Shown: piece after piece, positions 14,586 through 21,357 of the stretch | Layout of the letters: each line of letters starts with the position of its first letter | Position numbering within the stretch: the first letter of the stretch is position 1 | Origin: a virus | Reading direction: 5' to 3' (one strand) | DNA: 48,580 nucleotides | IMG/VR virus record: IMGVR_UViG_3300032288_002578 | Coordinates: 1 to 48,580 of that record | The notes under the pieces: generated by a model | Told to the model about the DNA's origin: nothing | Seen by the model: the letters and a program-made list of their open reading frames with translations, nothing else | The model's database searches: none | Position numbers and translations under genes: made by a program

Positions 14586-14879
14586 CTAAACAGCCCGAAC
14601 GAAATCGTATTCGGAAACCCGAACTACTGCTTCGTATGCTTCAGGATAGTTCTCGGCAAGAGCCTTCAAGTCGGCACTTCGGTTTGACCCATTGACCAAC
14701 TTGTAAGCAACAGCACCGCCTATCTTGGCGACCTTTGCTTCGCCAAGTGCTTCACGCAGAATCTTCTCTGCTTCAGCCTTCTTAGCCTTGCCTTCCGCTT
14801 CTAGTGCTTTACCAGCCACGAAATCGGCAAGAGCCTTGCGAACTTCGGAACTGAATCCTACTTCAACAAACTCACTCAT
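14586..14879 (-). CDS. Coiled-coil protein, paralogue 1 (97 aa)
   Basis: VEVGF at 5-9, a lysine/alanine coiled coil (about 20-50), GGAVAYK, and a C-terminal segment with D-LK-L---PE--EAV and YDFV. The same layout occurs in the 19,308 gene, so the two are paralogues. The last part recalls the small domain next to YqaJ-type phage exonucleases (DxKxLKxxHPExYEKY), which would suggest a recombination accessory role; that is inference. Start chosen at MSEF, by analogy with the micro-ORF leader. Confidence 0.65.
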   Translation of the reverse strand: MSEFVEVGFSSEVRKALADFVAGKALEAEGKAKKAEAEKILREALGEAKVAKIGGAVAYKLVNGSNRSADLKALAENYPEAYEAVVRVSEYDFVRAV

Positions 14880-14912
14880 CTTCATCACCTTCCTTCCTTC
14901 CCCAACACTTTC

Positions 14913-14941
14913 AGTATAACAGGGGGGTCTGACACGCACAA
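14913..14941 (-). promoter_or_regulatory. Promoter
   Basis: TTGTGC, 17-nt spacer beginning GTGTCAG, TATACT. Confidence 0.65.
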
Positions 14942-15045
14942 GTTCAAACCACCCCCAGTAGATTACGATTTGATAACTAATCGTCTTTGATTATTACAGC
15001 AACCACCGACATTGCTTCGCTTCTTATCGTCTATAACATAAGAAA

Positions 15046-15076
15046 TCCGGGGGGTTATGTTATTTCCACCCACCCC
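15046..15076 (-). repeat. Intergenic element A, copy 8 (variant)
   Basis: ATCCGGGGGG, spacer, ATTTCCACCCACC. The surrounding gap, 14,942-15,108, also holds ACCACCGACATT followed by a TAATAA -10-like box (about 14,990-15,010) but no ORF. Confidence 0.6.
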
Positions 15077-15108
15077 GCACGCTTCGCTTCGACTTGGGTA
15101 GAGAAATA

Positions 15109-15127
15109 CCCCCGACAGAATCGGGGG
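15109..15127 (-). terminator. Terminator
   Basis: CCCCCGA/TCGGGGG hairpin ending the 15,332 gene. Confidence 0.75.
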
Positions 15128-15140
15128 TTCGCTATCTCTT

Positions 15141-15332
15141 CTACTGCTCGATAACTTCAACTCGGAGAGATTCATACTCTTCGTTGTATTTCACAAGTCG
15201 AACTATGTCTTCTGACACTAACGACTTCATACTTAGTATCATCTGCTCTTCGTCTTTGCCTTCAAACAAATCTTCGTGTTCGCCTTCTGGCTCGAACTCA
15301 AAGAATAGACCTACTCTATAAACTTTGCTCAT
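15141..15332 (-). CDS. Hypothetical acidic protein (63 aa)
   Basis: MSKVYRVGLFFEFEPEGEHE: an N-terminal beta strand, then acidic helices. The ATG overlaps the preceding stop as ATGA, with a GGGGGGTGG purine tract before it. Confidence 0.6.
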   Translation of the reverse strand: MSKVYRVGLFFEFEPEGEHEDLFEGKDEEQMILSMKSLVSEDIVRLVKYNEEYESLRVEVIEQ

Positions 15333-15550
15333 AGCACCCACCCCCCTTCTTTCTCGTCATAGAACTTCGGCACGCTGGAACTCTCGACTTCGACCTTCTC
15401 AACTAGGTCGGAATCTATAACTTGCTCTTTGCGACACAGGGGGCAGAACAACTTACCTTCCTTCGATAGCACTTGGTCGCCCCAGAACCAGCACGCAGAA
15501 TCCGAACACTTGACAACATAAACAGCCATTTCTATTTCCTTTCTAATCAT
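15329..15550 (-). CDS. Small zinc-ribbon protein (73 aa)
   Basis: CSDSAC and FCPLC pairs frame a short beta ribbon. ATG 15550 follows AAGGAG; a second start (MAVYVVK) after AAAGGA is nearly as good, giving 66 residues. Possibly DNA- or protein-binding. Confidence 0.65.
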   Translation of the reverse strand: MIRKEIEMAVYVVKCSDSACWFWGDQVLSKEGKLFCPLCRKEQVIDSDLVEKVEVESSSVPKFYDEKEGGWVL

Positions 15551-15572
15551 TGCTTCTCCTTCCTACATTTCT

Positions 15573-15601
15573 ATAATAACAAGAGCCACCGACATTGGAC
15601 A
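15573..15601 (-). promoter_or_regulatory. Promoter with ATGTCGGTGG spacer
   Basis: TGTCCA, 17-nt spacer ATGTCGGTGGCTCTTGT, TATTAT. Confidence 0.6.
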
Positions 15602-15659
15602 TTTGTCGTGTCGGAATAACATAAGACCTTATTTCACAAACGAAGGAGAGGGGGCTTCT

Positions 15660-15686
15660 GGGTGGAAAGTTGGTATCCCCCTGGAA
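15660..15686 (+). repeat. Intergenic element A, copy 9
   Basis: GGGTGGAAAG, spacer, TATCCCCCTGGAA, followed by TGTCGGTGGT, a terminator and a second TGTCGGTGGT. Confidence 0.75.
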
Positions 15687-15727
15687 TTTTTTGGATTTTC
15701 AAGATGTCGGTGGTTTGTGATAAAGAG

Positions 15728-15755
15728 AAACTCCGCACTTTTCAGCACGGAGTTT
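15728..15755 (-). terminator. Terminator
   Basis: AAACTCCG/CGGAGTTT hairpin ending the 16,657 gene, with CGGTGGT words on both sides. Confidence 0.8.
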
Positions 15756-15772
15756 GTCGGTGGTTGGTTGTA

Positions 15773-16657
15773 TTATTTTGAAATCAGTTGATAATCATTT
15801 GTCATTGTGTATTGTGGATTTGCTTTATACCACGCAAGCGTTTCTCGCATAATTTTTGTAATCTCTTTATTTGCTTTCTCAATAATCTCTGACCTGACTA
15901 CTTCCAGGGGTTGCCCTGTTTTGTGAGCAATAGCAATTAGCACCTTCTCTATCTCTGCGATAGTCTCGGCACGCTTTTCCAGTTTCTCACTTCGCTTCGA
16001 GTTAGATGAAGCAGTCCAAATTAGTTGGTCTTTTACCCAGATTCTCGCAGTTCTCTCTGTCTTTAGAGTTTCGGTGTAAGTATTACTCCAGCCACGAACT
16101 TTCAAATCTGAACCATCAGGATTCCAGATACCAGTCGCAAGTCGCTTCGCTTCTCTCTCGGCTTTCTTGGCTTCTCTCTCTGCCCTTGCTTTCACAACTG
16201 CTGGGTCCTCTATCTGACACTTCCGCATAAAGTATTCGCTTGGTGCGTCAGGATAACAAACCGAACACGCTTTCTCGCCAGCAAGACCAGCAATTTCTAA
16301 TCTGTCCTGCCCAGACAACTCGGTAATCCAAATGTATTGAGTTGAAGGGAAACAGGTCGAGCAATTTCTCGAAGCGTGTATGTGTCCATTAGAATTACTA
16401 ACCAAGTAAGCCCTAGCCCAACCTGTGTATTTATTACTCAATTCTGCTATCAAGCGTGTCTCGATTAGCAACTTGTCCATCAGTTTAGAGATTTCTTTCT
16501 GGGTTGCTGGGATTCTGTATTTTTGGTGTTCAGACTTTTCGTAATGCTCAACAGCACTTCTTAGTCTGTCAATTTGAACTTCTAGCCACCACTTCTCTTG
16601 AATTGCTTTATCAAGTGCGGTGTCTATCTCGACAGGGGTTTTTAGTTCATCAGTCAT
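15773..16657 (-). CDS. Conserved actinophage protein with Cys-rich core (294 aa)
   Basis: Helical N-terminus, then the conserved core WARAYLVSNSNGHIHASRNC, CSTCFP and GEKACSVCYPDAPSEY, a pattern I recognise from many actinophage early regions. A basic coiled coil (about 155-175) and a helical C-terminus follow. The CxxC pairs and histidines could bind zinc. Function undetermined. AAGGAGAG precedes ATG 16657. Confidence 0.8.
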   Translation of the reverse strand: MTDELKTPVEIDTALDKAIQEKWWLEVQIDRLRSAVEHYEKSEHQKYRIPATQKEISKLMDKLLIETRLIAELSNKYTGWARAYLVSNSNGHIHASRNCSTCFPSTQYIWITELSGQDRLEIAGLAGEKACSVCYPDAPSEYFMRKCQIEDPAVVKARAEREAKKAEREAKRLATGIWNPDGSDLKVRGWSNTYTETLKTERTARIWVKDQLIWTASSNSKRSEKLEKRAETIAEIEKVLIAIAHKTGQPLEVVRSEIIEKANKEITKIMRETLAWYKANPQYTMTNDYQLISK

Positions 16658-16676
16658 TTATCTCTCCTTCATCTAA

Positions 16677-16705
16677 ATTGTATCAGTTAGCAACGACATA
16701 CGCAA
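16677..16705 (-). promoter_or_regulatory. Promoter
   Basis: TTGCGT, 17-nt spacer starting ATGTCG, TACAAT. Confidence 0.7.
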
Positions 16706-16732
16706 GGGGGAAATGCCGAAGATTTTAGAAAT

Positions 16733-16760
16733 TGCCAGGGGGTAGTAGATTTTCCACCCG
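16733..16760 (-). repeat. Intergenic element A, copy 10
   Basis: TGCCAGGGGG, spacer, ATTTTCCACCCG, about 30 nt upstream of the 16,677 promoter. Confidence 0.75.
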
Positions 16761-16773
16761 AACGGCAGATTCT

Positions 16774-16790
16774 TCCGGGAATTTCCCGGA
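16774..16790. repeat. Perfect 17-bp inverted repeat, possible operator
   Basis: TCCGGGAA-T-TTCCCGGA, two 8-bp arms about one base, just outside element A copy 10. The symmetry and short length suit a dimeric regulator site rather than a terminator. Confidence 0.5.
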
Positions 16791-16858
16791 ATTTCTTTAT
16801 GCTTATGTTATAGATTTCTAGGACTCGGTGCGTGTCGGTGGTTCGTGGTAAAGCGAAA

Positions 16859-16882
16859 CCCCCCGACATTTCTATCGGGGGG
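16859..16882 (-). terminator. Terminator
   Basis: CCCCCGA/TCGGGGG hairpin downstream of the 17,179 gene; TGTCGGTGGT lies about 20 nt beyond it. Confidence 0.75.
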
Positions 16883-16897
16883 CAAACTGCTATCTAA

Positions 16898-17179
16898 CTA
16901 ATCCCAGCCATAGCAACCGCAGTAATACTCGTCTGTGTCGCTTTGTGGGTGGTGGGTAAAGAAGGGAAGTTGAACCCTAGATTCTGTTGAACTCTTACAG
17001 CGACTGCCATAATAACTACACTCGGCAATTCTGCCAGTCAAGTCTGGTTCAGTCTCGACTTCGTAAGCACCTTCACGGATTCCAGCACACGAAACGCAAA
17101 CTGGCTTTCTCTCGCCAGTCTCCTTATCGGTGTATTCACCTTGAGATGTGTGTCCGCATTTCATAAATTGTCTCGGCAT
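16898..17179 (-). CDS. Zinc-binding-type protein (93 aa)
   Basis: Cysteine motifs MKCGHTSQ, VCVSC and the C-terminal YYCGCYGWD suggest one or two zinc sites. A conserved small actinophage family by appearance. AAAGGAGAAATAA precedes ATG 17179. Confidence 0.65.
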   Translation of the reverse strand: MPRQFMKCGHTSQGEYTDKETGERKPVCVSCAGIREGAYEVETEPDLTGRIAECSYYGSRCKSSTESRVQLPFFTHHPQSDTDEYYCGCYGWD

Positions 17180-17209
17180 TTATTTCTCCTTTCGTTTCGA
17201 CACTTTCAA

Positions 17210-17232
17210 CTTATCGGCAACCACCGACATTA
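17210..17232 (-). promoter_or_regulatory. Promoter with ATGTCGGTGGT spacer
   Basis: AATGTCGGTGGTTGCC then GATAAG; the -35 is weak. Confidence 0.5.
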
Positions 17233-17394
17233 CTCACCTTCAAGGTAAGCAACTTTAGGGCGGTTGAACTCGTCAGCGTTGAATCTCTGAACGAACGCAA
17301 TAGCGGATTTCCAGTCTTTGAAGTTCAACTTTACTGGTGGCTCTTTGCGATTATCGGTATCTGCTATCCAAACTGGAACTTTGTATTCTGTCAT
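17230..17394 (-). CDS. Hypothetical protein (54 aa)
   Basis: Start MTEYKVPVW at 17394 follows AAGGAAAGGA; a longer frame to 17454 runs through the promoter. Compact beta-alpha fold (LNFKDWKSAIAFVQRFNA). Not recognised. Confidence 0.6.
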   Translation of the reverse strand: MTEYKVPVWIADTDNRKEPPVKLNFKDWKSAIAFVQRFNADEFNRPKVAYLEGE

Positions 17395-17419
17395 TTGATT
17401 TCCTTTCCTTGACATTTCT

Positions 17420-17447
17420 ATTGTATCACTTGTCTCTGACATTTCAA
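17420..17447 (-). promoter_or_regulatory. Promoter
   Basis: TTGAAA, 16-nt spacer starting TGTCAGAG, TACAAT. Confidence 0.65.
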
Positions 17448-17450
17448 GTA

Positions 17451-17843
17451 TCAACTCGGTATTCCATCTGGGAACTCGGCAAACAATTTGATAGCGAACT
17501 CCTTTGCTTCTTGTGCGTCAAACATTGGTTCGGAATAGTATTCGGTATCATTTGCTGACCAGACTTCAAACCAGGGATTCATAGACGAGTGGAAGTATTC
17601 ATCTCCCTTGTCGAGCCACTCTCCGAGTTCTTTATCGTTGGTGATTCCGAATCTCTCTAGGTTGTCGGTGTATCGGATTATCTCTGCTGTTTCATCAGGG
17701 TCTCGTCTAGCGTAGATTCTCATTTCACCATTTCGAACCACAAAGAACGGATTACCTTCAACGCCCCAAACGGATTCGTGATTTGTTTCCCACACCCAGA
17801 ACTCAGGTGATAACTTATCGGGATTTAGAATTGTCTCTGTCAT
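17451..17843 (-). CDS. Hypothetical acidic protein (130 aa)
   Basis: Trp-rich beta N-terminus (FWVWETNHESVWGVEGNPFF), then an acidic helical C-terminus. AGGAG precedes ATG 17843. It is third in a unit behind two small genes. Function unknown. Confidence 0.6.
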   Translation of the reverse strand: MTETILNPDKLSPEFWVWETNHESVWGVEGNPFFVVRNGEMRIYARRDPDETAEIIRYTDNLERFGITNDKELGEWLDKGDEYFHSSMNPWFEVWSANDTEYYSEPMFDAQEAKEFAIKLFAEFPDGIPS

Positions 17844-18011
17844 TTATTCTCCTACTATCATTTGAATTGGAACTGATAATCCCTTTGGATTATGAGTTTC
17901 GCATTTCTGCGGATTCTCGCACGGAACGAGAATTAGTTTCGGTGGAACGATTCCGAGAGCAAACATTTCTGCTTGCTCTTGGTCGCCCTTGCGTTCTTGG
18001 AACTCTCTCAT
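17844..18011 (-). CDS. Small protein (55 aa)
   Basis: MREFQERKGDQEQAEMFALG, then a proline-rich strand with CENPQKC. The ATG overlaps the previous stop as TAATG, with GGAG just inside the upstream gene; its stop abuts the next ATG. Confidence 0.55.
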   Translation of the reverse strand: MREFQERKGDQEQAEMFALGIVPPKLILVPCENPQKCETHNPKGLSVPIQMIVGE

Positions 18012-18226
18012 TAGATACTCCACGCACCGAAGTCTAAATCAGCGGCGATTCGGCGAGCATCACTCCACGCACTCTCGCCATAGAAATACTTACGCTTCTT
18101 TGACTTCTTATCTAACACATACCAGTAGTCCTGCTCAAACACCGCACTACCTACTCCAACTTCGACTTCGGCACTCGAATAAACGACATACCAGTCTTTG
18201 ACTAATGACACACTTGGCTTTTCCAT
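18011..18226 (-). CDS. Hypothetical protein (71 aa)
   Basis: Start MEKPSVSLV at 18226, 9 nt after AAGGAG. The sequence alternates beta strands (DWYVVYSSAEVEVGVGSAVF) with a basic KKSKKRK patch, then a helix. Not recognised. Confidence 0.6.
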   Translation of the reverse strand: MEKPSVSLVKDWYVVYSSAEVEVGVGSAVFEQDYWYVLDKKSKKRKYFYGESAWSDARRIAADLDFGAWSI

Positions 18227-18250
18227 ACTTACCATCTCCTTCAATTTCAA

Positions 18251-18272
18251 TTTATCGGCAACCACCGACATT
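18251..18272 (-). promoter_or_regulatory. Promoter with ATGTCGGTGGT spacer
   Basis: CAATGTCGGTGGTTGCC then GATAAA; TTGATA lies 19 nt upstream of the -10. Confidence 0.5.
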
Positions 18273-18277
18273 GGCTA

Positions 18278-18430
18278 TCAAGCAAACTTGACAACTTTCT
18301 TTACGCTGGCAACAAACTTCTCCCAACGCTGTTGCTGTTTCTGCTCACGAGCAACTTTGGCTTCCCATAATGCTCGGCGTTCAGCAACTGCTTCCGCAGA
18401 GAACCACTCTTGGCGAACTGACTTTTCCAT
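18278..18430 (-). CDS. Small helical protein (50 aa)
   Basis: MEKSVRQEWFSAEAVAERRA followed by a basic helix. GGAG lies 12 nt before ATG 18430, longer than usual. No known family. Confidence 0.55.
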   Translation of the reverse strand: MEKSVRQEWFSAEAVAERRALWEAKVAREQKQQQRWEKFVASVKKVVKFA

Positions 18431-18457
18431 CTCGAATCACTCTCCTTCCACTATCAG

Positions 18458-18485
18458 TTTATAGCACCCCCCCGACATTTGTCAA
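18458..18485 (-). promoter_or_regulatory. Promoter
   Basis: TTGACA, 16-nt spacer AATGTCGGGGGGGTGC, TATAAA. Confidence 0.7.
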
Positions 18486-18530
18486 GGTTGAAACGCATAA
18501 TTATAGAAATTATTAGAAATCGGCAGAAAT

Positions 18531-18558
18531 CCCAGGGGGGTAGTCAGATTCCACCCAC
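18531..18558 (-). repeat. Intergenic element A, copy 11
   Basis: CCCAGGGGGGT, spacer, AGATTCCACCCAC. Copies 11 and 12 face each other across a terminator. Confidence 0.75.
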
Positions 18559-18594
18559 GCAACTCCAGTTGAGATGAATCCGGGAATAGCATAA

Positions 18595-18616
18595 GAGCCG
18601 AGATTTCTCTCGGCTC
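18595..18616 (-). terminator. Terminator
   Basis: GAGCCGAG/CTCGGCTC hairpin between two element A copies, downstream of the 18,821 gene. Confidence 0.7.
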
Positions 18617-18619
18617 TGT

Positions 18620-18646
18620 GGGTGGAAAGTGGATTACCCCTGGAAA
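18620..18646 (+). repeat. Intergenic element A, copy 12
   Basis: GGGTGGAAAG, spacer, TTACCCCTGGAAA, directly after the stop of the 18,821 gene. Confidence 0.7.
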
Positions 18647-18647
18647 A

Positions 18648-18821
18648 TCAAGCCCAGTCTCGCAGGGCTTGAAGTTTGTTTGTTTGGCGAGTGCGTAATC
18701 TCCGTGTTCGCCTATCAGCGTGAGTTCCGTTCGCACCCGAACTATTGCGTTGCCTAAGAATCTTGGCAAGTTCCCTTGATTCAAGATTCCGTCTCGCTTG
18801 ATTCGCTTTGTCAAGTTTCAT
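18648..18821 (-). CDS. Small arginine-rich protein (57 aa)
   Basis: MKLDKANQARRNLESRELAK, then RRTRRLRTRQ: strongly basic and helical, likely nucleic-acid binding. Start 18821 follows AAGGAGAGATACGAA. Confidence 0.6.
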   Translation of the reverse strand: MKLDKANQARRNLESRELAKILRQRNSSGANGTHADRRTRRLRTRQTNKLQALRDWA

Positions 18822-18844
18822 TTCGTATCTCTCCTTCACTATCT

Positions 18845-18873
18845 AGTATAGCAGTTAGGACTGACATTGACAA
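18845..18873 (-). promoter_or_regulatory. Promoter
   Basis: TTGTCA, 17-nt spacer starting ATGTCAG, TGC-TATACT. Confidence 0.8.
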
Positions 18874-18884
18874 GGGTAAAGAGC

Positions 18885-18926
18885 AACCCTTGCCGAGAGA
18901 AAAGAGGTCAAGATTCGGCAAGGGTT
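18885..18926 (-). terminator. Hairpin, probable terminator
   Basis: AACCCTTGCCGA/TCGGCAAGGGTT, a 12-bp perfect stem around an 18-nt loop. Confidence 0.65.
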
Positions 18927-18930
18927 TATT

Positions 18931-18979
18931 CGGGGCGGTGGCGGTTCAGATTTGAAAGGAAGTGATAGCCACCACCCCG
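18931..18979 (-). terminator. GC-rich hairpin after paralogue 2
   Basis: CGGGGCGGTGGC pairs with GCCACCACCCCG (11 of 12) around a 25-nt loop. It lies directly after the stop of the 19,308 gene, so two stable hairpins stand in tandem. Confidence 0.6.
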
Positions 18980-18984
18980 AAGTC

Positions 18985-19308
18985 TTACTTCACGACTGAA
19001 ATAAAGTCGTAAGGGTTGCTGTATGAGACTTCAGCAAACACTTCAGGGAACTTCTCCTGAAGGACCTTTCGGTCAATGTCGGTGCGGTCTCGGTGAGCAA
19101 TTTTGAACGCTGGCGAACCGCTAATCGTTGCGATTTCCGCAAGCCCTAACTTTTCACGCAAGATTACTTCCGCTTTCGCCCGGCGGTCTTTGGCTTCTTT
19201 CTCGGCAAGACTTGCTTCAGCAAAGTCCTTGAGGGCCTGTCGTGCCTGTTTGTCGAAACCAACTTCAACTTTAGTTCCGAACTCGGTTGGTGTAATAGTC
19301 TTGGACAT
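18985..19308 (-). CDS. Coiled-coil protein, paralogue 2 (107 aa)
   Basis: Paralogue of the 14,879 gene: VEVGFDKQARQALKDF, a charged coiled coil, GSPAFKIAHRDRTDID, KVLQEKFPEVFAE and a final YDFISVV. Start MSKTITPTE at 19308 follows AGGAAG; the in-frame extension to 19383 runs into the promoter. As for paralogue 1, similarity to YqaJ-neighbour domains is only suggestive. Confidence 0.65.
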   Translation of the reverse strand: MSKTITPTEFGTKVEVGFDKQARQALKDFAEASLAEKEAKDRRAKAEVILREKLGLAEIATISGSPAFKIAHRDRTDIDRKVLQEKFPEVFAEVSYSNPYDFISVVK

Positions 19309-19361
19309 CTTACTTCCTACTTTCTTTTTGTCGTTTCGTGGCAACTCCTGCCACTCTTTTA

Positions 19362-19390
19362 TTATTACAGATACCACCGACATTTGTCAA
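19362..19390 (-). promoter_or_regulatory. Promoter, best match to the TGTCGGTGGT class
   Basis: TTGACA, 17-nt spacer AATGTCGGTGGTATCTG, TAATAA. Confidence 0.75.
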
Positions 19391-19409
19391 TAGTTTCCGC
19401 AAACTTTTT

Positions 19410-19850
19410 TTAGTCAATTCGAGATTCCATAAACGCTTGAATCCCTTGCGACCGCAAGTAAGCGGCGACTTTACCGCAGACTTGTTGTTTCAACTGGAGA
19501 GACTGGCGTGTCGGTGCGAATCCGTCTCTGTCGTGTAGCCAGATAGAAACGCCACGATAACCAACACCCTGGACCCAATGCTTGCTGGCGTGTCCATTAG
19601 CGACTAACCAGCGTGCGAATCCTGACCGAGCAGAATCAAGCACGACCCAGGCAAATCCGCAAACGCCATCAGCAACGAACCAAGTTTGTTTGTTGTAGTC
19701 AATGTCGTTTCCAAGCGGAGTGGTTGGAGTGCCAACTATCATTGGAGTTGGTGCTTTAGCGGTGGCAAGTGCTTCGTGAGAAACACGCTTCATCTCTTGC
19801 CAAATGTTTTGGAACTTCACTTCATTAGAAGCGGAGATTTTTTGAACCAT
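19410..19850 (-). CDS. Conserved phage protein (146 aa)
   Basis: Core QTWFVADGVCGFAWVVLDSA and RGVSIWLHDRDGFAPTRQSL, a compact alpha/beta protein of a type seen in actinophages. GAAAGGA precedes ATG 19850. Catalytic role not evident. Confidence 0.65.
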   Translation of the reverse strand: MVQKISASNEVKFQNIWQEMKRVSHEALATAKAPTPMIVGTPTTPLGNDIDYNKQTWFVADGVCGFAWVVLDSARSGFARWLVANGHASKHWVQGVGYRGVSIWLHDRDGFAPTRQSLQLKQQVCGKVAAYLRSQGIQAFMESRID

Positions 19851-19882
19851 CTTTTTTTCCTTTCTTTCTTTCTTACATACTT

Positions 19883-19912
19883 AGAATACCAGTTGCGACT
19901 GACATTTGTCAA
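19883..19912 (-). promoter_or_regulatory. Promoter
   Basis: TTGACA, 18-nt spacer starting AATGTCAG, TATTCT. Confidence 0.65.
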
Positions 19913-19919
19913 TAGCGAC

Positions 19920-20216
19920 TTAGTATAATTCAGAAAGTTTTTTGTTCCCGAAATGTAGGTCTCGTTCGACTTTCAAGCCGAAAGGACCGGAAAGCGATTC
20001 AAGTTCGCTTAGGTAGAAATAACCTAACTCTTTCTCGAATCCATCAACCAGTCCAAAGAACTCGTCTTTGCCATCAAACTCGGTGGCATACCAAGTCCAG
20101 TTAGCCCAGGGGGTAAAGAACTTCACCACAACTTCTGCTTCCAGTCCAAGCGATTCGCCTGAACCAATTGGTTTATTCTCGAACTTCTTTTGAATCTCTT
20201 TAGTCATTAGTTTCAT
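19920..20216 (-). CDS. DUF2958 protein
   Basis: 98 residues with the family pattern MKLMTKEIQKKFE, VVVKFFTPWANWTWYATEFD, GYFYLSELES and GPFGLKVERDLHF. DUF2958 is common on plasmids and phages; function unknown. The start at 20216 follows AAAGGAG. An upstream GTG extension is not needed. Confidence 0.85.
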   Translation of the reverse strand: MKLMTKEIQKKFENKPIGSGESLGLEAEVVVKFFTPWANWTWYATEFDGKDEFFGLVDGFEKELGYFYLSELESLSGPFGLKVERDLHFGNKKLSELY

Positions 20217-20236
20217 AATAACTCCTTTCACTTCTT

Positions 20237-20265
20237 ATTGAATCATAGATTCCAACAAATGTCAA
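20237..20265 (-). promoter_or_regulatory. Promoter, TTCAAT class
   Basis: TTGACA, 17-nt spacer ending ATCTATGA, TTCAATAA. Confidence 0.7.
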
Positions 20266-20290
20266 GGCGTGTCGCAAATAATTTAGAAAT

Positions 20291-20320
20291 TTCCAGGGGG
20301 TCATAGGTTTTCCACCCCCC
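20291..20320 (-). repeat. Intergenic element A, copy 13
   Basis: TTCCAGGGGG, spacer, GTTTTCCACCCCCC. On the minus strand GCGACACGCC and the -35 box follow. Confidence 0.8.
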
Positions 20321-20341
20321 TTCGCAATTTGGATAAAGATA

Positions 20342-20361
20342 AAGACTGGATTTCTCCAGTC
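20342..20361 (-). terminator. Terminator
   Basis: AGACTGGA/TCCAGTCT hairpin followed on the minus strand by TTTATCTTTATCC. Confidence 0.75.
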
Positions 20362-20383
20362 TCGTATCTCTCTGCTTGGCGAT

Positions 20384-20539
20384 TTACTCTACGCCATAAC
20401 TTTCACAGATTTCAGCAACTGCGTCATTGAGTTCGTTGATTAGCAAACTAATCTCGTTCTCGTTCAGGTCGCTACCATCAAGCATTTCTTGCGTTAGCGT
20501 GCTTTGCCAAACAATGTTGGGGTCTCTTTCTGTCTCCAT
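20384..20539 (-). CDS. Small acidic protein (51 aa)
   Basis: METERDPNIVWQSTLTQEML, then an acidic helix. GGAAGGTGGTGGG precedes ATG 20539. Single-gene unit. Not recognised. Confidence 0.6.
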   Translation of the reverse strand: METERDPNIVWQSTLTQEMLDGSDLNENEISLLINELNDAVAEICESYGVE

Positions 20540-20567
20540 TTTCCCACCACCTTCCGTGTCCATTTCT

Positions 20568-20595
20568 ATTATACAGATTACCTACGACATTTCAA
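20568..20595 (-). promoter_or_regulatory. Promoter
   Basis: TTGAAA, 16-nt spacer starting TGTCG, TATAAT. Confidence 0.7.
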
Positions 20596-20601
20596 GTCTA
20601 T

Positions 20602-20753
20602 CCGTTAGCGTTTCTCACATCTGCTACATACCAGAAACGCTATCCGTTAGTCTCTATCGCTTTACTCTTATAGGTTCGGGCTTACTTTCGCTTGCCGTTA
20701 GGCGAGCCGTTATTAGTAGCATTACGCAAGCCGTTAGAATCCACACGCCGTTA
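20602..20753. repeat. Six CCGTTA repeats with a terminator hairpin
   Basis: CCGTTA occurs at 20602, 20644, 20695, 20707, 20731 and 20748, usually as GCCGTTAG. The gap between the 21,116 and 20,539 genes also holds an AGCGTTTCT/AGAAACGCT hairpin (20607-20641), a plausible terminator. ACGCAAGCCG, one of the repeat contexts, recurs near 23,157 and in the 28-30 kb region. Confidence 0.55.
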
Positions 20754-21116
20754 GTCATTGTCGAACCAATGCTCTAAATCAACGAACTCGATTTCGATTT
20801 TCACTACTCTCTCGCCCCAGTCGTCTAAGTCGGCAATGGTGGCATACACAGGGTAATAGCCATCTCCCAAGCCTGTCCGTGAAACGACACCGATTCCAGC
20901 GTGTCCTGCTGGATAGGTTAGTTGTCCGTTGAAATCATCCGCAAGCGTTCTTTGGCAAGCCCCAGCGTAAGAATAGTGTCCGTCTGGAACTCTCTCGCCG
21001 AACTGCTCACTTCCGAAGTCTGAAAGATAACTAGGGTCGGTAATCAGAATCTGACCGCTATCAACTCCGCAATAGCCGATTAGTTGTTTCCGTGTTTTTA
21101 TTTTTGTTTTAGACAT
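20751..21116 (-). CDS. DUF4241-like conserved phage protein (121 aa)
   Basis: GVDSGQILITDPSYL near the start and GLGDGYYPVYATI in the second half resemble DUF4241/phage families with a GDGxYPVY strand motif. Start MSKTKIKTR at 21116 follows GAAGGAGA; upstream ATGs lie inside the neighbour. Predicted beta sandwich; function unknown. Confidence 0.65.
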   Translation of the reverse strand: MSKTKIKTRKQLIGYCGVDSGQILITDPSYLSDFGSEQFGERVPDGHYSYAGACQRTLADDFNGQLTYPAGHAGIGVVSRTGLGDGYYPVYATIADLDDWGERVVKIEIEFVDLEHWFDND

Positions 21117-21357
21117 TGGCGTTCTCCTTCTCATAACCTTTATCCATCTTTTTATACATTTGCTCGGTAGCAAACGCTTTAGCGAGTTGCTCGGTGGCGA
21201 ACTCGAATCTTTGTTCTTGGTCTCGGTATGTAGGCAACTCGGCACGACCCCAGCGAACAATAACTCGATTCTCGACTTGAGTAATCGTGTATCGCTTTCG
21301 GTAGCCAAACTGCCCACGCCGACCTTGCGACCTAGAGATTAGGTTTATTCTTTCCAT
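21109..21357 (-). CDS. Small WGR-like protein (82 aa)
   Basis: YTITQVENRVIVRWGRAE, then a helix with FEFATEQLAKAFATEQMYKK and KGYE, which follows the WGR domain order (strand-WGR-helix-KKxxKGY). WGR domains bind DNA ends and nucleic acids in PARPs and bacterial regulators. The ATG overlaps the preceding stop as TGATG. Confidence 0.6.
   Translation of the reverse strand: MERINLISRSQGRRGQFGYRKRYTITQVENRVIVRWGRAELPTYRDQEQRFEFATEQLAKAFATEQMYKKMDKGYEKENANV

Noticed and set aside
18482-18814. A 110-residue minus-strand reading frame
   Set aside because: It runs across a terminator and two element A copies, and overlaps the well-placed 57-residue gene in another frame.
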